Below are positions 32,750 through 42,556 of a DNA stretch of 64,000 bases, piece by piece. The stretch is from Thalassospira profundimaris (GTDB lineage Bacteria; Pseudomonadota; Alphaproteobacteria; Rhodospirillales; Thalassospiraceae), in contig NZ_JPWH01000004.1 of assembly GCF_003326755.1 (NCBI RefSeq), forward strand, positions 186,001-250,000, given 5' to 3'. A program made the translations under genes and the position numbers. Every line of letters begins with the position of its first letter. Position 1 is the first letter of the stretch. The notes beneath the pieces are model-generated. The model had not been told where the DNA came from, ran no database searches, and was given only the letters and a program-made list of their open reading frames with translations.

Positions 32750-33706
32750 ATGATGGGTGATGGCATTACCATTATTTTCAATCCGCGGGCCGGGGGGAAC
32801 AAGCAGCGTTTCCTGTCGGCGATTTTGCAACGTGCAGGGGTAAAGGCGGAATTGTTACAAACCACCCATCCCGGTCATGCCCGCGAGTTGGCACGGCGGG
32901 TGCGGGCCGGCCGCAGGCTGTATGTGGCCGGGGGCGACGGGTCGCTGAACGAAGCCCTGAACGGGTTGCTGGATGCGCAGATTGACGGGCACGAGGTGCC
33001 GCCCCTTGGGATCATTCCGCTTGGTACGGCCAATGTTTTGGCCGTCGAGGTCGGGCTGGGGGTAAATACCCGTGCTGTTGCCAGCTATATCCATGATCCG
33101 GTTTATGTCTGGGTGCGGCCGGGGCTGTTGAATGGCCGGGCGTTTTTTCTGATGGTGGGGATTGGGGCAGATGCCGACACGGTTGCCAATGTATCGCTAA
33201 GGTTGAAACGCCTGATTGGCAAGGGGGCCTATGTGCTTGAAGGTTTGCGCAACATTGCGTTTCCCCGTCATCGCGATTTCGAGGTGCATATTGGTCGCGA
33301 TCAGTACCGTGTTGCCGGGGTTGTCGCCACCCATGCCAGCCACTATGGGGGTAAATTCATCATTTCGCCCGATGCGTCGCTAACCGAAAATAAGCTTGAT
33401 GTGGTGATGATGCCCGCCAGCGGCAGCCTGGCAACGGCGCGCTATGGCCTGGCCCTGACGATGAACCGTCTGTTTCGCCAGTCCGATGTCAGTGTGGTGC
33501 GGACCGAACGCTTGACGATTACCAGCCATTGCGGCCCTGCCCCGGTGCAAATTGACGGCGAAAATGCCGGTGCCCTGCCCTGTGAAATCAGTTTGTCACC
33601 CTATCCGGTTCGGCTGCTGGTTCCGCGCGCCTATTTTAATGCCACCAGCCAGAAAGACGGGCAGATGGGGGCATCTTCCCAGCCACTGCAAATCGCCAGT
33701 CAGTGA
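32750..33706 (+). CDS. Diacylglycerol kinase catalytic-domain protein (DagK/YegS-like)
   Basis: 318 residues. N-terminal NPRAGGN, nucleotide motif VAGGDGSLNEALNGL, IIPLGTANVLA, and a C-terminal beta domain with QIDGENAG. Phosphorylates diacylglycerol or a related lipid at the membrane. Divergent from the PlcP/Agt-like pair, so it may recycle or oppose the diacylglycerol they handle (inference). The ATG at 32750 or 32753 is possible. Confidence 0.83.
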   Translation: MMGDGITIIFNPRAGGNKQRFLSAILQRAGVKAELLQTTHPGHARELARRVRAGRRLYVAGGDGSLNEALNGLLDAQIDGHEVPPLGIIPLGTANVLAVEVGLGVNTRAVASYIHDPVYVWVRPGLLNGRAFFLMVGIGADADTVANVSLRLKRLIGKGAYVLEGLRNIAFPRHRDFEVHIGRDQYRVAGVVATHASHYGGKFIISPDASLTENKLDVVMMPASGSLATARYGLALTMNRLFRQSDVSVVRTERLTITSHCGPAPVQIDGENAGALPCEISLSPYPVRLLVPRAYFNATSQKDGQMGASSQPLQIASQ

Positions 33707-33810
33707 CGCCGATAAGCCCTGATCTGACGGTGTTCCCGCCTATGCCGGGTGCTTTGGCATGTTTCGGGTGATGCCGCAGGAAAAAATGGCGCCTTAATAC
33801 TAAAGTAATT

Positions 33811-33840
33811 GCCTAACTATTTTTCTCGTGATAGTTAGGC
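33811..33840 (+). promoter_or_regulatory. Operator dyad of the ArsR-family repressor
   Basis: GCCTAACTAT (33811-33820) and ATAGTTAGGC (33831-33840) form a perfect 10-bp inverted repeat ending two bases before the repressor ATG. Binding there would block both transcription and translation start. Confidence 0.7.
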
Positions 33841-33842
33841 AT

Positions 33843-34190
33843 ATGCTTAACCAAAAATCAGACCTTAATCGCCTGTTTGGTGCCCTTTCGGACCCCGCCC
33901 GTCGCACGATGGTTGAACGGCTTAGCCGTGGTCCGGCACCGGTGAGCGAGCTTGCCAGCCTGTTGCCGATGTCATTGCCATCGGTCATGCAGCATCTGGG
34001 TGTGCTTGAAAATGCCGGTATCGTCCGATCTGAAAAGGTCGGCAGGGTGCGAACCTGTTCGATCGCACCCGAGGCCTTCAGTGCTGCGGAACACTGGATC
34101 AATGCGCGCCGGACCCAGTGGGAACAGCGCCTGGATCGCCTGGGTACCTATCTTGCCAGCCAGTCAGAGGAGCCTGACGATGCCCCATGA
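33843..34190 (+). CDS. ArsR-family transcriptional repressor
   Basis: 115 residues from the ATG at 33843. Winged helix (LFGALSDPARRTMVERLSRG, SELASLLPMSLPSVMQHLGV, LENAGIVRSEKVGRVR). No obvious metal-binding cysteines, matching the subgroup commonly paired with AHSA1/SRPBCC proteins. First gene of a three-gene operon with a strong dyad operator at its start. Confidence 0.88.
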   Translation: MLNQKSDLNRLFGALSDPARRTMVERLSRGPAPVSELASLLPMSLPSVMQHLGVLENAGIVRSEKVGRVRTCSIAPEAFSAAEHWINARRTQWEQRLDRLGTYLASQSEEPDDAP

Positions 34191-34890
34191 TCATGCCGGT
34201 TTAACGCTGCATATGCACCCGCTGGCATCCTATTGCTGGAAGGTGCTGATCGCGCTTTACGATGCCGATATAGCCTTTGAGGCTGTGCAGCTGGACGGGT
34301 TACCAAAAAACGACAGCGCCTTTACCGATTTATGGCCGCTGGCGAAAATGCCGCTGTTACAGCATGGCGCCAATGTGGTGCCGGAAACCTCGATCATTAT
34401 CGAATATTTGCAACTGCATTTTCCCGGCAAGCTGCGCTTGATCCCGAAAAATCCTGATCAGGCCCTCGAGGTGCGGCTGTGGGACCGCTTTTTTGATCTT
34501 TATGTGCATACGCCGATGCAAAAATTTGTATCCGACGTGCTGCACCCCGAACAATCGCGCGATCCTGCCGGTGTCAGCGAGGCGGGCGAAACCCTTGAAA
34601 CCGCCTATGCCATGCTGGAAAAACGGATGGAAACGCGGCGCTGGATGGCGGGGGATGTCTTTTCCATGGCTGATTGCGCGGCCTTTCCGCCGCTTTTTTA
34701 CGCCGATGCCATCAAATCCTACCGTGCAACGCACCCGGCCCTTGCCGCCTATTTTGAACGCCTGTTGCAACGCCCGGCTATTGCACGTGTAATCGATGAG
34801 GCCCGGCCCTGGATGGCCTATTTCCCCTTTGTTGACGGGCTTGAACCCCGTTTTCGCCCCTTTGCCGATGTCCCCCCCAACAAGGAATGA
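34180..34890 (+). CDS. Glutathione S-transferase family protein
   Basis: 236 residues. Thioredoxin-like N-domain (MHPLASYCWKVLIALYDADI, then KMPLLQHGANVVPETSIIIE) and an all-helical C-domain (MAGDVFSMADCAAFPPLFYA). The site SYCWK places a serine/cysteine pair where the catalytic residue lies. Overlaps the ArsR gene by 11 bases. Probably expressed when the repressor is released. Substrate unknown. Confidence 0.87.
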   Translation: MPHDHAGLTLHMHPLASYCWKVLIALYDADIAFEAVQLDGLPKNDSAFTDLWPLAKMPLLQHGANVVPETSIIIEYLQLHFPGKLRLIPKNPDQALEVRLWDRFFDLYVHTPMQKFVSDVLHPEQSRDPAGVSEAGETLETAYAMLEKRMETRRWMAGDVFSMADCAAFPPLFYADAIKSYRATHPALAAYFERLLQRPAIARVIDEARPWMAYFPFVDGLEPRFRPFADVPPNKE

Positions 34891-34894
34891 TGTT

Positions 34895-35428
34895 ATGACC
34901 GATAGCAAACATGATAACGGCGATTTCATTGATGCCCATGCTGCCGCCCGGGCGCGTATTCCTGAGGGGGTAAAACGGTCTGTCGTGCATGCGACCTTTA
35001 GCCTGGAACGCACCTATGATGCCTCAGTCGCGCTGGTGTGGAAGGCATTGACCCTCCCCGAAGCAAAGGCGCAATGGTTTGGTGCGCCCCCCGAAGAACT
35101 TGAAGTTCTGGAAAGTAATATGGATGTGCGCCCGGGTGGGCGTGAAAGGCTGAAGGGCCGCTGGGTCAGCAATGTTGTTTCAACCTTTGATGCCACATAT
35201 TACGACGTCATCGAAAATGAACGTCTGGTCTATTGTTATGAAATGCATCTTGATGACCACAAAATATCAGTTTCCATCGCGACCCTTCAATTACAGGCTA
35301 TTGGCAAGAAAACCCGCCTGATGCTGACCGAACAGGGTGCCTTCCTTGATGGTTATGACGATGCTGGTTCGCGCGAACATGGCACCAACGAACTGTTTGA
35401 CAAACTTGGTACTGTTTTAAGCCAGTAA
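34895..35428 (+). CDS. SRPBCC/AHSA1-family protein
   Basis: 177 residues. START-like fold of the Aha1 C-terminal type: FSLERTYDASVALVWKALTL, AKAQWFGAP, NERLVYCYEMHLDD, LMLTEQGAFLDGYDDAGSRE. Often encoded with ArsR repressors, as here. Role unknown, probably ligand binding or stress response. Starts 4 bases after the GST stop. Confidence 0.85.
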   Translation: MTDSKHDNGDFIDAHAAARARIPEGVKRSVVHATFSLERTYDASVALVWKALTLPEAKAQWFGAPPEELEVLESNMDVRPGGRERLKGRWVSNVVSTFDATYYDVIENERLVYCYEMHLDDHKISVSIATLQLQAIGKKTRLMLTEQGAFLDGYDDAGSREHGTNELFDKLGTVLSQ

Positions 35429-35568
35429 CTCCGGATTTTCGCGGAACGTGCGCGATGATGCGTGCGGCCTTTGTCGCGAATGGTAGATCGAAAGATATTC
35501 CGGCTTGATGCCATATGGACAAACCCAAATAAATACGGGCGCTAAGCAAGCGAATACTTGCATCTTGC

Positions 35569-35609
35569 AAACGAAGACCGGAACAAGCTGATCCCGGTCT
35601 TCGTTTTTC
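35569..35609 (+). terminator. Terminator of the ArsR operon
   Basis: AACGAAGACCGG pairs with CCGGTCTTCGTT around a 12-nt loop, followed by TTTTCA on the + strand. Confidence 0.72.
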
Positions 35610-35644
35610 ATGGGGACAAAGTCTTTAAGGCAGTCTCAAGGCTG

Positions 35645-37351
35645 TTAACCGGCCCGGACTTTGGCAATGAAGCTGTCTACTTCGCGCCGCAGGTTTTCTG
35701 CCGATGTTGAAAGTTCGCGTGCGCTTGACAGAACCTGTTCGGCCGCCGCCCCGCCTTCATTGGCGGCTTCGCTGACCTGGGTAATCGCACTGGAGACTTC
35801 CTGTGTCCCGGCGGAGGCCTGGGCGACATTTTGCGCGATTTCCTGGGTGGCGGTGTTTTGTTCCTCCACGGCCGACGAAATGGACGAGGCCGTTTCGCGG
35901 GTGCGCGAAATCACTTCGGAAATATCGCGAATGGCATCCACAGTGGTGTGTGTCACTTCCTGCACCTCGGCAATATGACTGGTGATGCTTTCGGTGGCTT
36001 TTGCCGTTTGGGTGGCAAGGTTTTTGACCTCTGATGCAACAACGGCAAAGCCTTTGCCCGCTTCACCTGCGCGCGCCGCCTCGATGGTGGCGTTTAGGGC
36101 CAGAAGGTTGGTTTGGGCGGCGATGTCCTGGATCAGATTTACGACCTCGCCAATTTTTTGTACCGATTCGACCAGCCCCTCGGCCGTGCGCTGGGTTTCG
36201 GCCCCTTTTTCCACCGCGATTTGTGTGACATCGGATGAATGAACAACCTGTTCGCCAATCTGGCGCACGGATGCGGCCAGTTCTTCGCAGGCGGTGGCAA
36301 CGGTTTCAACATTGCTGCTGGCCTGTGTGGCGGCAGCAGAAACCGTACTGGATTGCGTGTTGGTTTCGTTGAGCGAACTGGTCAGGGTTTGGGCGGCTGT
36401 TTCCAGTTCGGTCGCGGTCGAGGCGACAATCGTCACGATGGCACCAACTGTTTGGTCAAACTGGTTGGCAAGGTCATTCATGGCCCGTTTTTTGTCTTCA
36501 AGGGCTTTTTGTTCGGCGCGTTCGGCGGCCTCTTCCATTTCCCGGTTGCGGATCATATTGGTCTTGAAAACTTCCATCGCACTGGAAATTTCGCCAATTT
36601 CATCGCTACGGTCCGTCCCATAGACCTCGACATCAAGCTTGTTGTTTGCCAGCGCGTTCAAGGCGCCGACGATCTTGCGGATCGGTTGAATAATGCCGTA
36701 TCGCGCGATGACAAATCCCAACCCGATACCGAGGGCAAGACCAACAATCGCGACAATGATCATGACAGTAATGCCGTTGGTAAAGGTGTTGTCGGCGGCC
36801 GCAACAGCGTTTGACAATCTGTCCTGGGCATAACTGACATAGGTGCGAATGCTGTTATTAAGGTCCCTTGCCTCCTCGCGGTTGTCGCGGGCCTGTGCCA
36901 GAAGGCTGCTGGCAAGTGTTTGCCGGTCGGTATTGCCATCGCGGGCGTTGGCGATGGCCAGAAGCTCGTTAATGCTGTGTTCATAAATGTCGTAACGGTG
37001 TTTTACATCCTCCAGCAGTTCAAGCCGCCTTGGACCTGCCGTTTTTGATGTTTCCACGATTATGGCTTCAAACTCGGCGGTTTCGCTGGCGATGGTCTTG
37101 TTAAGATCCGCAATTGTTTCAGGCGAGGGATCTGCGGCAATCCGAAATTTGGCACGATTTAACGAAGTGATCAATCTGGTCAGGCGCAAGCCGTCCAGGG
37201 CCTCGTTTGCCGCAGTCTCCTGGATTTTGGAAGACTGATTCATGGTGTTTAAGCCGTGATAGCCGTTCACGGACACGGCGATAATCGCGATCGCCAGTAC
37301 GGCTATGATGGCAAAGATCTTGGTTGCAATACCAAATTTTCCCAGTTGCAT
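35645..37351 (-). CDS. Methyl-accepting chemotaxis protein
   Basis: 568 residues. TM1 near 10-28, a helical periplasmic domain of about 155 residues (four-helix bundle type), TM2 near 193-217, HAMP ([35 protein letters not shown]), then the signalling domain. The hairpin tip [20 protein letters not shown] is intact. No C-terminal CheR-binding pentapeptide. Ligand unknown. Confidence 0.9.
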   Translation of the reverse strand: MQLGKFGIATKIFAIIAVLAIAIIAVSVNGYHGLNTMNQSSKIQETAANEALDGLRLTRLITSLNRAKFRIAADPSPETIADLNKTIASETAEFEAIIVETSKTAGPRRLELLEDVKHRYDIYEHSINELLAIANARDGNTDRQTLASSLLAQARDNREEARDLNNSIRTYVSYAQDRLSNAVAAADNTFTNGITVMIIVAIVGLALGIGLGFVIARYGIIQPIRKIVGALNALANNKLDVEVYGTDRSDEIGEISSAMEVFKTNMIRNREMEEAAERAEQKALEDKKRAMNDLANQFDQTVGAIVTIVASTATELETAAQTLTSSLNETNTQSSTVSAAATQASSNVETVATACEELAASVRQIGEQVVHSSDVTQIAVEKGAETQRTAEGLVESVQKIGEVVNLIQDIAAQTNLLALNATIEAARAGEAGKGFAVVASEVKNLATQTAKATESITSHIAEVQEVTHTTVDAIRDISEVISRTRETASSISSAVEEQNTATQEIAQNVAQASAGTQEVSSAITQVSEAANEGGAAAEQVLSSARELSTSAENLRREVDSFIAKVRAG

Positions 37352-37484
37352 GTCTCGTCTCCCGATTTGGAGAAAAATGTCACCGGCTTGTGCCAGTCGT
37401 TTATATTTTAGTTAAGCAGGGTGGTTCCTTTTCAGGGTGTATAGATGCACTATACATTCAGCCATAAATTGAGGGCGCAGAAAA

Positions 37485-37520
37485 GAAAAAAACGATCCGG
37501 CGATATTGCCGGATCGTTTT
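37485..37520 (-). terminator. Terminator of betT
   Basis: CGATCCGGC (37493-37501) pairs with GCCGGATCG (37508-37516). Read leftward it is followed by TTTTTTTCTTTTC. Confidence 0.75.
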
Positions 37521-37581
37521 GCAACCAAATGAAATGTTGTATCAGAAGCCCACCCCGTGACCGGGGTGGGGATGTCTGGTT

Positions 37582-39561
37582 TCAGGCTGTGGAATGCAGG
37601 AAGTGCCGGTGCTTTTCGTAATGATTGAGCACATCGGCAATAACCTGTTCCCTGTTATAGCCGTAAATGTCGTAATCCTGTCCGCCATCGAGCAGGAAGA
37701 CTTCCGCACGGTAATATTTGCCGGATTTTTGCGGTGATTTGAATTCAGGGAACGCAAATTCCGGCATGGTATAGCTGCGCAGGCGCACGCCATAGACAAA
37801 ATCCTGAACATCACCATGCGAGATTTCCAGCTTTACTTCGGTTTCAGTGTGGGTCACATCAACCTGAAGCTCTGTCTCCCGTAGCTCGACCGCGACGCTT
37901 TCCAGGGCCGGAATGGCGACTTCCGCCATGAAAACCTTGCATTTTTCAAGCTTCGGATAGCTGACAATGGTTTGCAGACGTTTGCGCCACGGTACATGGG
38001 CCCCATGAACCGATGTGACAGGCGCAAGTCCCATACTGTTCTTTTTGATTTTTTCTAGACGCAGTCCCTTTAGCAATCCGTAACACACAAACAGCATGAC
38101 GGCCGAAAAGGGCAGGGCTGCTGTCAGAGAGGCGGTTTGCAGAGCGTTTAATCCCCCCATAACAAGCAGCACCGCGGCGACAACGCCTTCGGTAAGCGCC
38201 CAGAATATCCGCTGCCAGACCGGCGGATCTTCCTGGCCGCCCGATGTGATAATATCAATCACGAGCGAGCCGGAGTCCGATGAGGTGACAAAGAAGGTAA
38301 TCACCAGAACAGTCGCGATCAGCGAGGACACACTTGCAAACGGGAAGTATTCAAGGAATTTGAACAGGGCTGTCGAGATTTTGTCGTCGACGGCTGCGGA
38401 AATCTGCCCGGCAGCGGATCCCATGTCCAGCCACATGGCGGCATTGCCAAAGAAGGTCAGCCAGATAAAGGTGAAACCAACCGGGACAAACAGGACGCCG
38501 ATGACAAATTCACGAATGGTGCGACCGCGTGAGACGCGGGCAATGAACATGCCGACAAAGGGCGACCAGGCAATCCACCAGGCCCAGTAAAACAGGGTCC
38601 AGCCGCCAATCCAGTCATTGGGTTCATAGGCAAACAGGTTAAAGGTCTTGTTGACCACTTCGCTCAGGTACAGGCCAACATTCTGAACCAGGGTTTGCAG
38701 CAGATAAACCGTCGGTCCGACCAGCAGCACAAACAGCAGCAGGGCAAGTGCCAGAAACAGGTTCAGTTCCGAAAGACGTTTAATGCCGCTGTCAAGTCCG
38801 GCCACCACCGACAGGGTGGCACAACCGGTAATGACGGCGATCAGAATAAGCTGGGAAATTTCCGATTCCGGAATGCCGAACAGATAATTCAGCCCGGAAT
38901 TAACCTGTAACACGCCAAGCCCCAGTGAGGTTGCCACACCAAACATGGTGCCAAGCACGGCAAAAATATCGACGGCATGACCAATCGGCCCGCGAATGCG
39001 TTCGCCAATCAGCGGATAAAGAGCGGACCGGATGGTGAGTGGCAGGTTGTGGCGGAAACTGAAATAGGCCAGCGACATGCCAATCACGGCGTAAATGGCC
39101 CAGGCATGAATCCCCCAGTGAAAGAATGTCGTGGACATCGCCTCGCGGGCGGCATCCATCGTGCCACCGGGCCCGACGGGCGGGTTGTCATAATGCAGGA
39201 TTGGTTCGGCCACACCGTAAAACATCAGGCCGATCCCCATACCGGCACTAAAGAGCATGGCAAACCATGAAGTGTAGCTGTAATCGGGCTCGGAATCATC
39301 CGGTCCCAGTTTGATTTCCCCATAAGAGCTAAAGGCAAGTCCCAACGAAAAAATCAGGAAAACAGCCACGCTTAGCATGTAAAACCAGCCAAAATTGCCG
39401 GTCAGCCAGCCCTGAACAGTGTCAAAGGTATTCTTGGCTGTTTCCGGCAGGGCGATGGTAAACAGAACCAGCAGAAAAATAAGAATTGCAGAGCCAAAAA
39501 ACACTGGCGGAGATAGCTGTGACTTCGGTTTGTCCGCCACCTCGTTTTCTGAAGTTGACAT
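37582..39561 (-). CDS. betT: BCCT-family choline/betaine transporter (BetT type)
   Basis: 659 residues with 12 membrane segments. BCCT motifs include FSAGMGIGLMFYGVAEPI, FHWGIHAWAIYAVIGMSLAY, the Trp-rich WTLFYWAWWIAWSPFVGMFIA and ITFFVTSSDSGS. The long cytoplasmic tail (VAVELRETELQVDVTHTETE, YDIYGYNREQVIADVLNHYE) is characteristic of BetT-like osmosensing choline carriers. Single gene. A role in osmoprotection is inferred from the family. Confidence 0.88.
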   Translation of the reverse strand: MSTSENEVADKPKSQLSPPVFFGSAILIFLLVLFTIALPETAKNTFDTVQGWLTGNFGWFYMLSVAVFLIFSLGLAFSSYGEIKLGPDDSEPDYSYTSWFAMLFSAGMGIGLMFYGVAEPILHYDNPPVGPGGTMDAAREAMSTTFFHWGIHAWAIYAVIGMSLAYFSFRHNLPLTIRSALYPLIGERIRGPIGHAVDIFAVLGTMFGVATSLGLGVLQVNSGLNYLFGIPESEISQLILIAVITGCATLSVVAGLDSGIKRLSELNLFLALALLLFVLLVGPTVYLLQTLVQNVGLYLSEVVNKTFNLFAYEPNDWIGGWTLFYWAWWIAWSPFVGMFIARVSRGRTIREFVIGVLFVPVGFTFIWLTFFGNAAMWLDMGSAAGQISAAVDDKISTALFKFLEYFPFASVSSLIATVLVITFFVTSSDSGSLVIDIITSGGQEDPPVWQRIFWALTEGVVAAVLLVMGGLNALQTASLTAALPFSAVMLFVCYGLLKGLRLEKIKKNSMGLAPVTSVHGAHVPWRKRLQTIVSYPKLEKCKVFMAEVAIPALESVAVELRETELQVDVTHTETEVKLEISHGDVQDFVYGVRLRSYTMPEFAFPEFKSPQKSGKYYRAEVFLLDGGQDYDIYGYNREQVIADVLNHYEKHRHFLHSTA

Positions 39562-40289
39562 AAAATTTGCTCCAGATAGTCGGTTTCCTCAATTAACCCC
39601 GATCGGGGCCACATGTGTCTTGTCGAATTGGAAATGCCCCAAATGGACAGATGAATTGGTCCTGTCCGCCGCAATCATTTCATAGTCGTGCGTGATTTTC
39701 AAATCGCGCAAAGATGGAAATAATCATGGCTGAACGCTCCCCTTTTAAGTCAACGCGCCAAAAGTGTGGATTGTTCCATGCGTTGGTATGTGTCGTTATA
39801 TGTCCGGGCGCGACTTAAGGAGGGAGGCTGTTCGTTTGCGAAAACTTTTGCTGAAAATTGCCGGTAGGAATGGCCATCTGCCATGACCGGGACATAGCAG
39901 CAAGGCGCAATCATGGCGTTTATACGGGTTGTGAAAAGACGATAAGGCTGTTTTTTCGCGATATTGCGAATCGGAAATGGCATTTTTGCGATGGGATTTT
40001 CCGACAAGTTACTATTATTATTTAAGTTTTTTATTTGAGCGTATTTAATTCAAATGTTGTTTTGTTGAAGGTCTGCAGATAGCATCAAATATAAATCATA
40101 AGTTTCGCTGTCGCATTTTTTATTATACTTTTGGGTGGGTTTGCGCGGCGAGCATGAATGGGTTTCAAATCGGGGGTATTCTGGTCTGACACCACGAGTT
40201 TCGGTACAGGCCAGTCAGCGACAGATTGTCATAAGCGACAGCATATCAGGTCTTTGGCAGGTTCTTGCGCTTGAAAAGCATCCCTATTG
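39562..40289. other. Intergenic region between betT and a chemoreceptor
   Basis: About 730 bases with no gene I can support. 40,000-40,135 is strongly AT-rich and probably carries promoters for one or both divergent genes. No recognised operator. Confidence 0.5.
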
Positions 40290-42458
40290 ATGTTGAGCGT
40301 TACGATGACAAAACCGAAGTTACATCGCATTTCTTTTCGCTTACCGGCGATTTTGGTCGGTCTGATTGCTGCTGCCAGCCTTGCAATCGTCGCTATTTTG
40401 TCTTTCCGCTTTTACGAAGCACGGATATTCGAGATCGCCGAGCATCTGTCGGCAATGAACAATGCCAAGAAGCTGGCCCTTGATAATTATCTGGGCACGA
40501 TCACCGAAGATTTGGATATACAGACCAAAAATCCAACAGTCTTTGCGGCGCTTGGCGACTTTAAAGCCGGTTGGGAAAAGCTGGGCGGGAATGCAGGCGA
40601 GACCCTGCAAAAACTTTATATTGCCGATAATCCCAACCCGCTTGGCGAAAAGCACCGCTTGGATGATGCCGGTGATGGCTCCGACTGGAGCGCCATGCAC
40701 CGAATTTATCACCGCTATTTTCGGACCTTCCTGGAAGATCGGGGCTATTACGATGTTTTTCTGTTTTTGCCTTCCGGTGACTTGGTCTACACGGTTTTCA
40801 AGGAACAGGATTTTGCCACGAATGTGGTAAACGGCAAATGGCGTGATACCGGTTTGGGCGAGATTTTCAGGGCTTCGCTTGAGAAATCACATCTTGGCAA
40901 GCCGGTTTTCATCGATTTTCAGCCCTATGAACCCAGTTACGGTGCGCCAGCCAGCTTTATTGCCGAGGCCGTGTTGGACCCGCAGGGAAAAGTTGCCGGT
41001 GTTATTGCGTTTCAAATGCCTGTTAATCGCATTAATCGCATCATGCAGATGTCGGAGGGGATGGGAGAAAGTGGTGAAAGCTACCTTGTTGGCAAGGATC
41101 ACCTTATGCGTACCGATTCACGCTTTTTGCCTGATTCAACAATCCTTCGCCAAACCGTGACAGGAGATACGGTGGATCTCGCCCTGGCGGGCAAAACCGG
41201 TACGAAGCATATTACTGATTATCGTGGTGTGCCGGTTATTTCCAGTTTTGCACCTTTTGGCTTTTTGGGGACCCAGTGGGCGCTGATCAGTGAAATGGAC
41301 CAGGCCGAGGCCCTGGCACCAGTGAAAACAGCAATATTGTGGGCGGCGGTTATAACGCTGTTGATTCTTGTTGTGGCGGCGATTATCGCGCTGTTTTTTG
41401 TCAAGTCAATCACCCGGCCGATCAATCGTATTGTGGGAGGGCTGACAGAACTTGCCGAGGGCAACCTGGATATTCAGGTATATGGCGTGGGCCGCCGTGA
41501 TGAAATTGGTGACATTGCCAATTGCATGGATGTGTTTAAACAGAACATGCAGCGTACCCGCGAAATGGAACGCCAGGCCGCAGAGGCAGAACAACAGGCC
41601 CGTGAAAACAAACGCTGCGAGATGGAAGCGCTGGCCAATGACTTTGAAAGCAGTGTCGGGGCCATCGTCAGGCTGGTGTCAACATCGGCCAGTGATCTTG
41701 AAGTGACGGCTAAAAACCTGACGGTTTCGCTGGATCAAACCAACAGTCAGGCCAGTGCCGTTGCTGCTGCGGCGGATGAAGCCAGTCGCAATGTCGAAAA
41801 CGTTGCCGCCGCGTGCGAGGAGATGCAGCGCTCTGTCAAACAGATCGGGGATCAGGCCGGGCGTTCATCGGCACTGGCGACCAATGTGGTCAGCAATGCC
41901 AACAATACCCGCATCGCCGCAGAAGGCTTGGAGAGTGCCGTTTTGCGGATCGGCGAAATGGTTGACATGATCGAGGAAATTGCCTCGCAAACCAATCTGT
42001 TGGCCTTGAACGCCACCATTGAGGCCGCACGGGCTGGTGACGCAGGCAAAGGTTTTGCCGTTGTGGCATCGGAGGTTAAAAATCTTGCCAGTCAAACCGC
42101 GCGTGTGATTACCGAAATTACCGCGCAGATTGCCGAGATTCAGACCGTGACCCAAACAACGGTGGGATCGATCCGGGATATTTCCGGTATTCTTGACGAA
42201 AGCCTGCAATCGGCGGAAACCATTTCGGCAACGGTGTCCCAGCAGGACGCTGCCACAAGTGAAATTGCGCAAAACATGTCGGAAGCAGCCCAGGGCACCA
42301 ATGAGGTGTCCGGGGCGATCACCCGTGTCAGCGAGGCGGCAATACGGGGCGGGGCGGCAGCGGCCCAAGTACTTTCAAGTGCAAGTGACCTGTCACGCTC
42401 GGCCGTGTCGTTGCAAAATAAAATGGAGGTCTTTTTGCGTCAGATTCGCGCAAACTGA
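40290..42458 (+). CDS. Methyl-accepting chemotaxis protein with double-Cache-like sensor
   Basis: 722 residues. TM1 near 18-40, a large periplasmic sensor of about 300 residues resembling dCache (RGYYDVFLFLPSGDLVYTVF, GVPVISSFAPFGFLGTQWAL), TM2 near 345-370, HAMP, and a signalling domain with tip [20 protein letters not shown]. The start could be ATG 40290 or 40305. The signalling half is closely related to the other chemoreceptor at 35.6-37.4 kb; the sensors differ. Confidence 0.88.
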   Translation: MLSVTMTKPKLHRISFRLPAILVGLIAAASLAIVAILSFRFYEARIFEIAEHLSAMNNAKKLALDNYLGTITEDLDIQTKNPTVFAALGDFKAGWEKLGGNAGETLQKLYIADNPNPLGEKHRLDDAGDGSDWSAMHRIYHRYFRTFLEDRGYYDVFLFLPSGDLVYTVFKEQDFATNVVNGKWRDTGLGEIFRASLEKSHLGKPVFIDFQPYEPSYGAPASFIAEAVLDPQGKVAGVIAFQMPVNRINRIMQMSEGMGESGESYLVGKDHLMRTDSRFLPDSTILRQTVTGDTVDLALAGKTGTKHITDYRGVPVISSFAPFGFLGTQWALISEMDQAEALAPVKTAILWAAVITLLILVVAAIIALFFVKSITRPINRIVGGLTELAEGNLDIQVYGVGRRDEIGDIANCMDVFKQNMQRTREMERQAAEAEQQARENKRCEMEALANDFESSVGAIVRLVSTSASDLEVTAKNLTVSLDQTNSQASAVAAAADEASRNVENVAAACEEMQRSVKQIGDQAGRSSALATNVVSNANNTRIAAEGLESAVLRIGEMVDMIEEIASQTNLLALNATIEAARAGDAGKGFAVVASEVKNLASQTARVITEITAQIAEIQTVTQTTVGSIRDISGILDESLQSAETISATVSQQDAATSEIAQNMSEAAQGTNEVSGAITRVSEAAIRGGAAAAQVLSSASDLSRSAVSLQNKMEVFLRQIRAN

Positions 42459-42483
42459 TCGATAGTTCCTGTGCAAATTAAAA

Positions 42484-42516
42484 AACGCCCCGCAAACATT
42501 TCGTTTGCGGGGCGTT
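42484..42516. terminator. Bidirectional terminator, chemoreceptor/pmbA
   Basis: AACGCCCCGCAAAC pairs perfectly with GTTTGCGGGGCGTT over a 5-nt loop, flanked by A-rich and T-rich sides between convergent genes. Confidence 0.8.
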
Positions 42517-42556
42517 TGACTTTTAACGGCGCATAATCTGGCCGTCCGTAATATGG

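Noticed and set aside
39750..40007. 85-residue minus-strand open frame between betT and the chemoreceptor
   Set aside because: No ribosome site, no recognisable motif, and composition unlike the neighbours.
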